NCBI GenBank assembly: GCA_014796735.1
Contig: JAAVIG010000147.1
Coordinates: 1-6,225 of the forward strand
Source of the DNA: Oscillospiraceae bacterium
Lineage (GTDB): Bacteria; Bacillota; Clostridia; Oscillospirales; Ruminococcaceae
DNA: 6,225 nucleotides
Reading direction: 5' to 3'
Shown here: piece by piece, positions 1-6,101 of the stretch
Position numbering within the stretch: position 1 is the first letter of the stretch
How the letters are laid out: the number at the start of each line of letters is the position of its first letter
The notes under the pieces: generated by a model
The model's database searches: none
Seen by the model: the letters and a program-made list of their open reading frames with translations, nothing else
Told to the model about the DNA's origin: nothing
Position numbers and translations under genes: made by a program

Positions 1-11
1 AGGAGGCAACC

Positions 12-401
12 ATGAAAGAAGTTATGTCCTATGAGGAATTCCTAAAAGAAGTAAAAAAAGGTATTCTGACCCCTTCGGGAAACTGTCCGCTGACGCCCTT
101 GCTCGTTATGCTACAAGGAAAATGGAAGAACCAGGTGCTCTACGAACTGTGTGTCCAAGAGCCGGTGCGGTTTGGGGAAATCAAAAAGAATCTTCCGGGT
201 ATCACCAACACAATGCTGACATCAACACTGCGTGAGCTGGAAGGATATGGGCTTATCAAGCGCGAACAGTTCAATGAGATCCCACCCCATGTGGAATATT
301 CATTTACAGAAAAGGGACGTGATCTCATGCCGGTGTTTTATGCAATGATGAATTGGGGCTTCAAGTATGAAGCCGATAACGAAAAAATTATGCAGGAGTA
401 G
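12..401 (+). CDS. HxlR-family winged helix-turn-helix transcriptional regulator
   Basis: This 129-residue protein has the layout of HxlR/YodB/HypR regulators, small dimeric cytoplasmic DNA-binding proteins that often sense electrophiles, oxidants or drugs. Visible marks are the N-terminal CPLTPLL...GKWK block (residues 25-39), the recognition-helix region RFGEIKKNLPGITNTMLTST (53-72), the LRELEGYGLIKRE segment (73-85), and the wing P-H-V-E-Y-S-FTEKGRDL (92-105). Cys25 sits where this family carries its conserved redox-active cysteine; a second cysteine is Cys47. The start at 12 is preceded by a perfect AGGAGG at 1-6 with a 5-nt gap. ATG at 24 is an alternative with no better site. Length is normal for the family. 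The stop lies 7 nt before the next gene, so the two are almost certainly one transcript. By analogy it probably controls this operon. The promoter and operator lie off the left edge, so the ligand and the sign of regulation cannot be read here. Confidence 0.93.
   Translation: MKEVMSYEEFLKEVKKGILTPSGNCPLTPLLVMLQGKWKNQVLYELCVQEPVRFGEIKKNLPGITNTMLTSTLRELEGYGLIKREQFNEIPPHVEYSFTEKGRDLMPVFYAMMNWGFKYEADNEKIMQE
394..398 (+). promoter_or_regulatory. Ribosome binding site that fixes the uvrA-like start
   Basis: AGGAG lies in the last codons of the HxlR gene, 10 nt before ATG at 409. The in-frame ATG at 367 has no such site and would overlap the regulator by 35 nt. This supports the start at 409 and suggests translational coupling of the two genes. 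Confidence 0.75.
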
Positions 402-408
402 GCTGAAA

Positions 409-2937
409 ATGGAAAATCAAAAGACCCCGGACAAAATAAAAATACGCGGCGGACGGGTACACAATCTGAAAAACATTGATGTTGACATACCGCTTAACAA
501 GATCATAGGTGTTGCCGGCGTTTCCGGCTCCGGCAAATCCTCTTTGGCACTTGGCATTTTGTATGCGGAAGGTTCCCGGCGCTACTTGGAATCTTTGTCA
601 ACCTACACACGCAGAAGAATGACACAGGCGGAAAAGGCACAGGTGGATGAAGTGCTATATGTTCCGGCTGCATTGGCGCTTCGCCAGCGCCCCGGCGTTC
701 CCGGTATTCGCAGCACGTTTGGAACGGGTACGGAACTGCTGAACGGCCTGCGCTTAATGTTTTCAAGGCTTTCCAGCCATTGCTGCCCGAATGGACACTA
801 TGTGGAACCTTCTCTGAATGTGGCGGCGGGACTTCCGCTTGTCTGCCCCATGTGCGGCGAGTCTTTCTTCGCACCGGGCGCAGAGGAGCTTGCGTTCAAC
901 AGTCAAGGCGCGTGTAAAAAATGTGACGGCACAGGCGTTGTCCGCACCGTAGATGAAGCGGCTCTGGTACCGGACGAGTCTTTATCTATCGATGAGGGCG
1001 CGGTCGCACCCTGGCAGACATTGATGTGGTCGCTGATGAAGGATATAGCGCGTGAAATGGGAGTACGTACAGATGTGCCGTTTCGGGAGCTGACCGCAAA
1101 GGAACGTGACATCGTTTTTCACGGCCCGGCGGTCAAGAAAAACATCATCTATCAGAATAAGACCAGCGGCGCGGCCGGAGATATGGATTTTACATACTTC
1201 AACGCTGTTTATACCGTGGAAAACGCTTTGTCCAAGGTCAAGGATGAAAAGGGCATGAAACGGGTGGAAAAGTTTTTGCGGCAGGATGTGTGCCCGGACT
1301 GCGGCGGAACGAGATTGAGCCATGCGGCTCGTGCGCCCAAACTTCGTGGTATTTCACTTGCAGATGCTTGTAAGATGACCCTTTCCGATCTGACTGCTTG
1401 GGTGGCCGGTATCCCCGTTTCGCTTCCGGAAGAAATGCGTCCAATGGCGGAAAGTATCTGCGAATCGTTCCAAAGCGCCTCAAAGCGGCTGACGGATCTG
1501 GGTCTATCCTATCTCACGCTGGATCGTGCCGCCTCTACGCTTTCCACCGGAGAACGGCAAAGGATGCAGCTTGCCCGCGCGGTGCGCAACCGCACCACCG
1601 GCGTTCTCTATGTTCTCGACGAGCCTTCCATCGGCTTGCATCCCTCCAATATGGATGGCCTGACCGGTGTCATGCAGGACTTGATTGCGGATGGCAACAC
1701 CGTGGTTTTGGTAGATCATGACACGCATGTGCTGTCACAGGCGGACCACCTTATTGAGCTTGGCCCGGAGGCCGGTGCAGGCGGTGGCACGATCATTGCA
1801 CAAGGAAGTTTGGAAGAAGTGGAAAACAACCCAAATTCACGGATTGGCGGTTTTCTGACTGGAAGAACGACCATCAATATCGGGAAACACATTCCGTCGG
1901 ATAAGATGTTCTCCCTTGGAACCATTCATCTGTCCACATCAGAAATTCATACGGTAAAACCGTTAGAGGCAGACCTGCCAAAAGGACGGCTGATCGCGGT
2001 TACCGGCGTGTCAGGTTCGGGAAAAACGACAATGATTCTGGAAAGCCTGATTCCCGCGTTGGAAGCATCTATCCGAGGGGATAAGCTTCCAACGCATGTG
2101 AAAGCCGTCTCTGCGGACGGAATTGCACAGGTCAAGCTGATCGACGCCACACCGATAGGGATCAACGTGCGTTCTACTGTGGCCACCTATGCCGATGTGC
2201 ATGACGAACTGCGCAAGGTGTACGCAAGAACGCAGGATGCAAAGGAAAAAGGTTATAAGGCCGGAGATTTTTCCTATAATACGGGAAAACTGCGGTGTCC
2301 TACATGTGACGGTACAGGCACCATCAATCTGGATGTTCAGTTTTTGCCGGATGTTGAGATTCCATGTCCGGATTGCGGCGGCTCACGTTATGCAAAAGAT
2401 GCGAGCCTTATCAGGCGCATACCGAAGCAAGGCGGACAGGCAAATACGCTTCCGGAGCTTATGGATATGAGCGTGGACGAGGCACTCACCGCATGTTCGG
2501 ATATTCCGCTTGTTGCACGGAGACTAAGCGTGCTAAAGGAGCTTGGCCTCGGTTATCTGACGCTTGGAGAAGAAACGCCAAGTCTCTCGGGCGGAGAAGC
2601 GCAGCGATTGAAGCTCGCCAGCGAAATGGGAAAGGGACAGGCGGATACGGTATTTGTATTTGACGAACCCACCATTGGCTTGCATCCGTTGGATGTAGAG
2701 ACACTGCTCCATGTATTTGAACGGTTGATTGAAAATGAAGCGACCGTTATTGTGATCGAGCATGATCTAGATGTTATAAAGAACGCGGATTATGTGATCG
2801 ATATGGGACCGGAGGGCGGTATTCACGGCGGAGAAATCGTCGCGTCAGGTACGCCGGAGGAAATCTGCGGATATGAAAACAGTAAAACGGGAATGTATTT
2901 GAAACAATACATAGAAAATTGCAAGCAAACCGGTTGA
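409..2937 (+). CDS. uvrA: UvrA-type excinuclease ABC ATPase, class II (UvrA2/DrrC-like), lacking the UvrB-binding domain
   Basis: The product, about 842 residues, is a cytoplasmic dual-ATPase DNA-binding protein of the UvrA family. Half 1 has Walker A GVSGSGKS (37-44), signature LSTGERQRMQLAR (378-390) and Walker B DEPSIGLH (404-411). Half 2 has Walker A GVSGSGKT (533-540), signature LSGGEAQRLKLAS (726-738), Walker B DEPTIGLH (752-759) and the switch histidine His785. Zinc modules are C169xxC172 with C295xxC298, and C630xxC633 with C653xxC656. Canonical UvrA is about 940 residues. Here the sequence passes from RSTFGTGTE almost directly to FNSQGACKKCDG, leaving too little room for the UvrB-binding domain; a short CPNGH...CPMCG stretch (126-149) stands there instead. 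Class II UvrA proteins have this architecture and are tied to tolerance of DNA-binding drugs and some lesions, so a stand-alone resistance role is more likely than canonical repair. The first signature has Thr for the usual Gly. The start at 409 is chosen for its ribosome site. The gene symbol is family-level only. Confidence 0.92.
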   Translation: MENQKTPDKIKIRGGRVHNLKNIDVDIPLNKIIGVAGVSGSGKSSLALGILYAEGSRRYLESLSTYTRRRMTQAEKAQVDEVLYVPAALALRQRPGVPGIRSTFGTGTELLNGLRLMFSRLSSHCCPNGHYVEPSLNVAAGLPLVCPMCGESFFAPGAEELAFNSQGACKKCDGTGVVRTVDEAALVPDESLSIDEGAVAPWQTLMWSLMKDIAREMGVRTDVPFRELTAKERDIVFHGPAVKKNIIYQNKTSGAAGDMDFTYFNAVYTVENALSKVKDEKGMKRVEKFLRQDVCPDCGGTRLSHAARAPKLRGISLADACKMTLSDLTAWVAGIPVSLPEEMRPMAESICESFQSASKRLTDLGLSYLTLDRAASTLSTGERQRMQLARAVRNRTTGVLYVLDEPSIGLHPSNMDGLTGVMQDLIADGNTVVLVDHDTHVLSQADHLIELGPEAGAGGGTIIAQGSLEEVENNPNSRIGGFLTGRTTINIGKHIPSDKMFSLGTIHLSTSEIHTVKPLEADLPKGRLIAVTGVSGSGKTTMILESLIPALEASIRGDKLPTHVKAVSADGIAQVKLIDATPIGINVRSTVATYADVHDELRKVYARTQDAKEKGYKAGDFSYNTGKLRCPTCDGTGTINLDVQFLPDVEIPCPDCGGSRYAKDASLIRRIPKQGGQANTLPELMDMSVDEALTACSDIPLVARRLSVLKELGLGYLTLGEETPSLSGGEAQRLKLASEMGKGQADTVFVFDEPTIGLHPLDVETLLHVFERLIENEATVIVIEHDLDVIKNADYVIDMGPEGGIHGGEIVASGTPEEICGYENSKTGMYLKQYIENCKQTG

Positions 2938-2947
2938 AAAACCGATT

Positions 2948-3041
2948 ATACTAATCTCTTTTTAAACTGCCGAGTTGTAAACAGTTTAAAAAGGGATTAC
3001 ACCCTAAACACTAATCCAACAGTTTTAAAAGGGATTAGCAT
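2948..3041 (-). repeat. Double-hairpin repeat, copy A (reverse orientation)
   Basis: This 94-nt element nearly fills the uvrA-helicase gap. The long hairpin pairs 2952-2969 with 2982-2999 (18 bp, one G.T wobble at 2957/2994) around a 12-nt loop. The short hairpin pairs 3011-3017 with 3032-3038 (7 bp) around 14 nt. Read on the - strand, the linker between them is TTAGTGTTTAGGGTGTAAT, which defines orientation. The ends are ATACTAAT (2948) and ATTAGCAT (3034-3041). It is nearly identical, inverted, to copy D: 5 differences in 82 positions outside the long-hairpin loop. No T tract follows either hairpin, so it is not an ordinary terminator. A mobile, MITE-like repeat or a structured RNA element are both possible. 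Confidence 0.85.
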
Positions 3042-3042
3042 T

Positions 3043-3055
3043 AGAAAGTCGGTGA
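3043..3055 (+). promoter_or_regulatory. Atypical ribosome binding site of the helicase gene
   Basis: AGAAAGTCGGTGA matches the extended anti-SD complement AGAAAGGAGGTGA at 11 of 13 positions but has TC in place of GA in the core. It ends 4 nt before ATG at 3060 and begins just beyond the right end of repeat copy A. It is the only site supporting this start. Confidence 0.55.
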
Positions 3056-3059
3056 CAAA

Positions 3060-5204
3060 ATGGAACAGAAGTTGAACAATGAGCAGCTTGCCGCTGTGAC
3101 ATCAACAGAGGGTTATGTGCGTGTTATCGCAGGGGCAGGCTCCGGCAAGACGCGGGCGCTTACCCATCGGTTCGCCTTTTTGGTGAACGAGTTGGGCATC
3201 CTTCCCGAAAACATTCTCTGCGTTACCTTTACAAACAAAGCGGCAAATGAAATGCGTCAGCGTATCCACAACCTCATCGGTGACAACGATACAGGCTATA
3301 TCAATACATTTCACGGATTTTGCGTATCTGTGCTCCAGGAGGACAGCTATGCGGTACAGTACCCAAAGAGCTTTCTTGTCCTTGATAACAGTGATATTGA
3401 CGCCATGCTCCGTGTCATCTACGAGGAGCGCAGTCTTACCCTGCGTGATAAAACCTTTTCCGACGCACGAAATATGATCGAGATTCAAAAGTTATTCAAA
3501 AAGCCGGAATATTATCTTGATATGATTGATATGTCCCTGGACGCACTGCATGAGAAATATCTGAATGCGACTGCAACGGATGAAATCATTTTTTATGGAT
3601 ATTTATATCAGGAAAAGAAATGCTTCGGGCTTGACTATAATGATCTGATAAAATTCACACTGTATATATTCGCACAAAGCGAGGAAATCCGCCTGAAATG
3701 GCAGAAACGCCTGGAATATATTATGATAGACGAATTTCAGGACATTGACGGTCTGCAATATGAACTGATGGAGGTGTTGTGCGGGTATCACAATAATCTG
3801 TTTATTGTCGGAGATCCCGATCAAACGATTTACACCTGGCGCGGCGCAAATGTAAAATATCTTTTGGACTTTGACAAGCGGTTTCCTTCCGCCAAAACCA
3901 TTATGATGCTGCATAATTACCGTTCTACGCCGCAGGTTTTGGCTGCCGCGAATTCGCTGATCGACAAAAACAAGCATCGCGTCAATAAAGAGCTTGTGCC
4001 TGTCCTCCCGAACGGAGCACCGGTCACATTTCACTTTGCCAAAAACTTGGAATCTGAAGCGGAATGGATCGTATCTCAAATAAAGGAGCTGCACGAAAAG
4101 GGCATAGATTACCGCGATATGACGGTGCTTTACCGCGCCCATTATGTGACCCGCCCTGTGGAAGAAGCGCTTCTGAAAGCGAAACTTCCATATCATATTT
4201 ACAGCGGTGTCCCGTTCTTCGGGCGGGCGGAAATCAAGGACGCGCTTTGCTATCTTCGCATGGTCGTTTCTCAGGATGACCTGTCCTTTCGCCGTATCGT
4301 CAATATCCCAAAGCGGAATATAGGGAAACGGCGCATGGAGTTTCTGGAAAAATACGCCGAGGAAAACGAATGTACCTTGTATAACGCTCTGAAACGAACT
4401 TTAGATGATGAAATTTTTAAGGGTACAAAGGCGGCTCGTTTTTTACGTCTGATTGAGGATTATTCAGCGGACTGCGCGGGACTGCCTGTGTCGGATCTGC
4501 TCTCCGCACTTCTGAATGAGAGTGGCTATGAAACAATGCTGCGCACGGAGGGCGGTCAGGAACGGCTCGACAATCTTGCGGAGCTCAAACAATCCATACA
4601 CGAATATGAAACGACCTGCGGCGAAGAAGCAACAGCGGCACATTTTCTGACACATGTTGCGCTGTTTACAAATGCCGATGCAGAGGGGGCCGACCATAAG
4701 GTGAAGTTGATGACTGTCCACGCCGCGAAGGGTCTGGAATTTCCGTATGTGTTTCTCTGCGGTATGAATGACGGTGTGTTTCCCTCCCGAAAAACAAAAG
4801 ACCTTCTCGGCATGGAGGAAGAACGGCGGCTTGCGTTTGTTGCCATGACCCGCGCAGAAAAACGGTTATATTTGTCCGGCGCGGAGGGGCGCAACTTTGA
4901 CGGCTCGCCTCGTTATCCTTCCCGTTTTGTGCTGGATATTGACAGCAGCCTTTTGGAGTATACGGAAAAGCCAAACGACAGCCTGATTGCAGACGCACGA
5001 GAGTACATTACTTACTCCGAAAAATATATGCCGGAAAATATGGAAAGTGGATTGCTCCCCATCGGCACCCGCATCCGGCATGAGTATCTTGGCGAGGGCA
5101 GTATTTTGGAAATTGACACAGAAAAAGGCGCATATCTCGTACAATTTGATTCGATACCAACACTGAGGACGATTTCTTTCCGTGCGAAGCTCTCGCAGGT
5201 ATAA
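3060..5204 (+). CDS. UvrD/PcrA-type superfamily 1A DNA helicase
   Basis: The 714-residue product has every SF1A motif in order: Q motif around Gln9 (NNEQLAAV), Walker A AGAGSGKT (24-31), motif Ia TFTNKAANEM (56-65), NTFHGFC (82-88), motif II DEFQD (224-228), motif III GDPDQTIYTWRG (251-262), motif IV NYRS (286-289), motif V MTVHAAKGLEF (551-561) and motif VI EERRLAFVAMTRAEK (587-601) with Arg598. No catalytic residue is missing. The length fits full UvrD/PcrA. The C-terminus (about 667-714), with GTRIRHEYLGEGSI at 669-682, resembles the Tudor-like tail of PcrA, which in Bacillus binds RNA polymerase. Expected activity is ATP-driven 3'-5' unwinding of DNA in repair and in clearing stalled complexes. 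It follows the UvrA-like gene by 122 nt filled by a repeat, so co-transcription is possible but not shown. It could be the host's housekeeping PcrA or an accessory paralogue; the sequence cannot decide. Confidence 0.93.
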   Translation: MEQKLNNEQLAAVTSTEGYVRVIAGAGSGKTRALTHRFAFLVNELGILPENILCVTFTNKAANEMRQRIHNLIGDNDTGYINTFHGFCVSVLQEDSYAVQYPKSFLVLDNSDIDAMLRVIYEERSLTLRDKTFSDARNMIEIQKLFKKPEYYLDMIDMSLDALHEKYLNATATDEIIFYGYLYQEKKCFGLDYNDLIKFTLYIFAQSEEIRLKWQKRLEYIMIDEFQDIDGLQYELMEVLCGYHNNLFIVGDPDQTIYTWRGANVKYLLDFDKRFPSAKTIMMLHNYRSTPQVLAAANSLIDKNKHRVNKELVPVLPNGAPVTFHFAKNLESEAEWIVSQIKELHEKGIDYRDMTVLYRAHYVTRPVEEALLKAKLPYHIYSGVPFFGRAEIKDALCYLRMVVSQDDLSFRRIVNIPKRNIGKRRMEFLEKYAEENECTLYNALKRTLDDEIFKGTKAARFLRLIEDYSADCAGLPVSDLLSALLNESGYETMLRTEGGQERLDNLAELKQSIHEYETTCGEEATAAHFLTHVALFTNADAEGADHKVKLMTVHAAKGLEFPYVFLCGMNDGVFPSRKTKDLLGMEEERRLAFVAMTRAEKRLYLSGAEGRNFDGSPRYPSRFVLDIDSSLLEYTEKPNDSLIADAREYITYSEKYMPENMESGLLPIGTRIRHEYLGEGSILEIDTEKGAYLVQFDSIPTLRTISFRAKLSQV

Positions 5205-5219
5205 ATACATATTGACGAA

Positions 5220-5262
5220 CGTACTGCGTTTCACAATAAATGTGAGTGCAGTACGCTTTTTT
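5220..5262 (+). terminator. Rho-independent terminator after the helicase gene
   Basis: CGTACTGC (5220-5227) pairs with GCAGTACG (5248-5255). A further inner stem TCACA/TGTGA (5231-5235 with 5241-5245) leaves a 5-nt loop. A six-T tract follows at 5257-5262. It begins 15 nt after the stop codon and should end the leftward operon. Confidence 0.85.
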
Positions 5263-5269
5263 ACATTTA

Positions 5270-5284
5270 ATACCAATCCCTTTT
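5270..5284. repeat. Fragment F of the double-hairpin repeat
   Basis: ATACCAATCCCTTTT is an exact inverted 15-nt match to the right end of copy D (5581-5595) and resembles the left end of copy A. It starts 8 nt after the terminator T tract. No partner arm or linker follows, so it appears to be a truncated or decayed end of one element. Confidence 0.55.
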
Positions 5285-5343
5285 GATTATTTTTGTCTTT
5301 TCTTTTGCACTTTTTATCAAATATCGTTGTGAATTAAAAATTT

Positions 5344-5376
5344 AACCCCGATTCTTTTTTGAAAATCGGGGTTTTT
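5344..5376 (+). terminator. Second intrinsic terminator, possibly bidirectional
   Basis: AACCCCGATT (5344-5353) pairs perfectly with AATCGGGGTT (5364-5373) around a 10-nt loop, and T5 lies at 5372-5376. On the - strand the hairpin is followed by a broken T tract (AAATTTTTAA), so it may also stop transcripts from the XRE gene. Copy C begins at the very next base after the T tract. Confidence 0.8.
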
Positions 5377-5490
5377 ATACTATTATCCAATTAAAAACTT
5401 GAAAAAATGGTTTTAATTGGATAATAGTGCTTTGGATGTAATATCCATTTAAACTTTGATTTTATATTGTGTTTAAATGGATATTAGTAT
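5377..5490 (+). repeat. Double-hairpin repeat, copy C
   Basis: This 114-nt copy has the same plan as A and D with different stem sequences. Hairpin 1 pairs 5379-5396 with 5411-5428, 18 bp with no mismatch and a 14-nt loop. The linker is GCTTTGGATG (5429-5438). Hairpin 2 pairs 5439-5454 with 5471-5486, 16 bp with no mismatch and a 16-nt loop. The ends are ATACTATT and ATTAGTAT. Its two stems resemble each other (TTATCCAATTAAAA and ATATCCATTTAAAC) more than they resemble the stems of other copies. Confidence 0.85.
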
Positions 5491-5501
5491 TATACAGACT
5501 G

Positions 5502-5595
5502 ATACTAATCCCTTTTAAAACTGTTGGATTAGTGTTTTGGGTGCAATCCCTTTTTAAACTGTGGGTATTACGTCAGTTTAAAAAGGGATTGGTAT
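5502..5595 (+). repeat. Double-hairpin repeat, copy D
   Basis: This 94-nt copy lies 11 nt after copy C in the same orientation. The short hairpin pairs 5505-5511 with 5526-5532. The linker is TGTTTTGGGTG (5533-5543). The long hairpin pairs 5544-5561 with 5574-5591, 18 bp without mismatch, around a 12-nt loop. The ends are ATACTAAT and ATTGGTAT. It is the inverted near-twin of copy A, and the two bracket the helicase gene. It sits just past the 3' end of the XRE gene. Confidence 0.87.
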
Positions 5596-5644
5596 AAATT
5601 GTTATAATATCTTTGTCAATCCACGATGGTCTGAGTGACAGGTT

Positions 5645-5938
5645 CTATTTTATCATAGTGTTGATAAAATCGGAAAGCGCCATCTGCTGTTCATCGCTCA
5701 GACCTTTTATCGCGCTCATAAGGCACGGATTTATACCGTTATCCTCTTCTCTGAAAAATTCCTCGAGACTGACCCCCAGCGCTTCGCAGAAATAAGAAAG
5801 CGTTTCAACGGTGGGGTTTCTTTGCCCAAGCTCTATTTCGCGCAGATGACTTTGCGATATGCCTGCAAGATTGGCAAGCTTGTTGGTAGTTATTCCCCGC
5901 TTCTCGCGCAGGGCTTTAAGTCTTTTGGCAATATCCAT
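5645..5938 (-). CDS. XRE-family helix-turn-helix transcriptional regulator
   Basis: This 97-residue cytoplasmic DNA-binding protein carries a Cro/CI-type helix-turn-helix over about residues 5-60. Visible are the first helix AKRLKALREKRG, the TTNKLANLAGISQSHLREIE turn and recognition helix (17-36), the GQRNPTVETL loop (38-47) and LCEAL-like YFCEALGVSLEEFF (49-62). The short acidic and helical tail (GLSDEQQMALSDFINTMIK) is common in small XRE regulators and probably helps dimerisation. The ATG is preceded on its strand by AAGGGGG (5947-5953), 8 nt upstream. It is transcribed toward the helicase and away from a strong rightward promoter, so it is likely an autoregulator that also represses rightward transcription. 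No metal site, catalytic peptidase motif or toxin partner is visible. Its target is inferred only from position. Confidence 0.9.
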   Translation of the reverse strand: MDIAKRLKALREKRGITTNKLANLAGISQSHLREIELGQRNPTVETLSYFCEALGVSLEEFFREEDNGINPCLMSAIKGLSDEQQMALSDFINTMIK

Positions 5939-5960
5939 AATTGACGCCCCCTTTTCTGCT

Positions 5961-5966
5961 ATTATA
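5961..5966 (-). promoter_or_regulatory. Candidate proximal -10 of the XRE gene
   Basis: On the - strand this reads TATAAT. The hexamer 17 nt upstream (TAATTT) is a poor -35. Use of this site would give a leader of only about 16 nt before ATG. A candidate operator half-site (5963-5970) overlaps it. Confidence 0.4.
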
Positions 5967-6018
5967 AACGATATAACAATAAAAAATTACGTTTATACAG
6001 TTGACATATTACATTTAT
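5963..6018. promoter_or_regulatory. Candidate XRE operator with three related half-sites
   Basis: TATAAACG (5963-5970) and CGTTTATA (5990-5997) form an 8-bp inverted repeat with a 19-nt spacer. ATTACGTTTAT (5986-5996) and ATTACATTTAT (6008-6018) form a direct repeat, 10 of 11 identical with a 22-nt period, close to two helical turns. The sites overlap the XRE -10 and lie beside or inside the rightward promoter, as expected for a repressor of both. AT-richness makes chance similarity a real risk. Confidence 0.45.
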
Positions 6019-6029
6019 TGTGATATAAT
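6001..6029 (+). promoter_or_regulatory. Perfect sigma-A promoter with extended -10, pointing right
   Basis: TTGACA (6001-6006), a 17-nt spacer and TATAAT (6024-6029) match the consensus at all 12 positions, and TG at 6021-6022 gives an extended -10. The start would be near 6036. No convincing reading frame follows within the window. The first structured feature downstream is repeat copy E. Confidence 0.85.
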
Positions 6030-6034
6030 ATCAA
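6006..6034 (-). promoter_or_regulatory. Candidate distal promoter of the XRE gene, opposed to the rightward promoter
   Basis: On the - strand TTGATA (6034-6029), a 17-nt spacer and TAATAT (6011-6006) make a plausible sigma-A promoter, matching 5 of 6 and 4 of 6. It would give a leader of about 60 nt. It occupies the same DNA as the rightward promoter, so both could not be bound by polymerase at once. Confidence 0.45.
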
Positions 6035-6101
6035 CTAAATAAAGATAACTTTTGCTTATCGTCAATTACAAAAACACTCCTTTCATTTTTCAATATGCAT
6101 A
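6035..6101. other. Non-coding leader between the rightward promoter and repeat copy E
   Basis: This AT-rich stretch has no start codon with a ribosome site on the + strand. On the - strand an AGGAG-like sequence (6076-6080) precedes only a 16-codon TTG frame, which I do not call a gene. The window has no coding sequence from 5939 to 6225. Confidence 0.5.

Noticed and set aside
367..408. Upstream in-frame ATG at 367 as the UvrA-like start
   Set aside because: It overlaps the HxlR gene, has no ribosome site, and adds 14 residues unlike the family N-terminus. ATG at 409 has AGGAG upstream.
503..874. Antisense frame inside the UvrA-like gene
   Set aside because: It is a shadow of a well-conserved gene, with a composition typical of reverse-strand frames.
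2952..2999. Long hairpin of copy A as an intrinsic terminator
   Set aside because: The stem is AT-rich and no T tract follows on either strand.
3000..3010. Element linker as an integron attC-type site
   Set aside because: It lacks the paired R boxes of attC, no integrase gene is in the window, and each element holds two separate hairpins.
3603..4196. Long open frame antisense to the helicase
   Set aside because: It lies wholly inside a complete helicase gene, resembles no family I know, and has no supported start site.
5628..5704. Inverted repeat GGTCTGAGTGA / TCGCTCAGACC spanning the 3' end of the XRE gene
   Set aside because: It has 10 of 11 pairs but a 55-nt loop and no T tract, and may be chance.
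5613..5795. 60-codon + strand frame opposite the XRE gene
   Set aside because: No ribosome site precedes it, and it overlaps the convincing helix-turn-helix gene on the other strand.
6009..6059. 16-codon TTG-start frame on the - strand with an upstream AGGAG
   Set aside because: It is too short, has a rare start codon, overlaps the promoter region and resembles nothing known.
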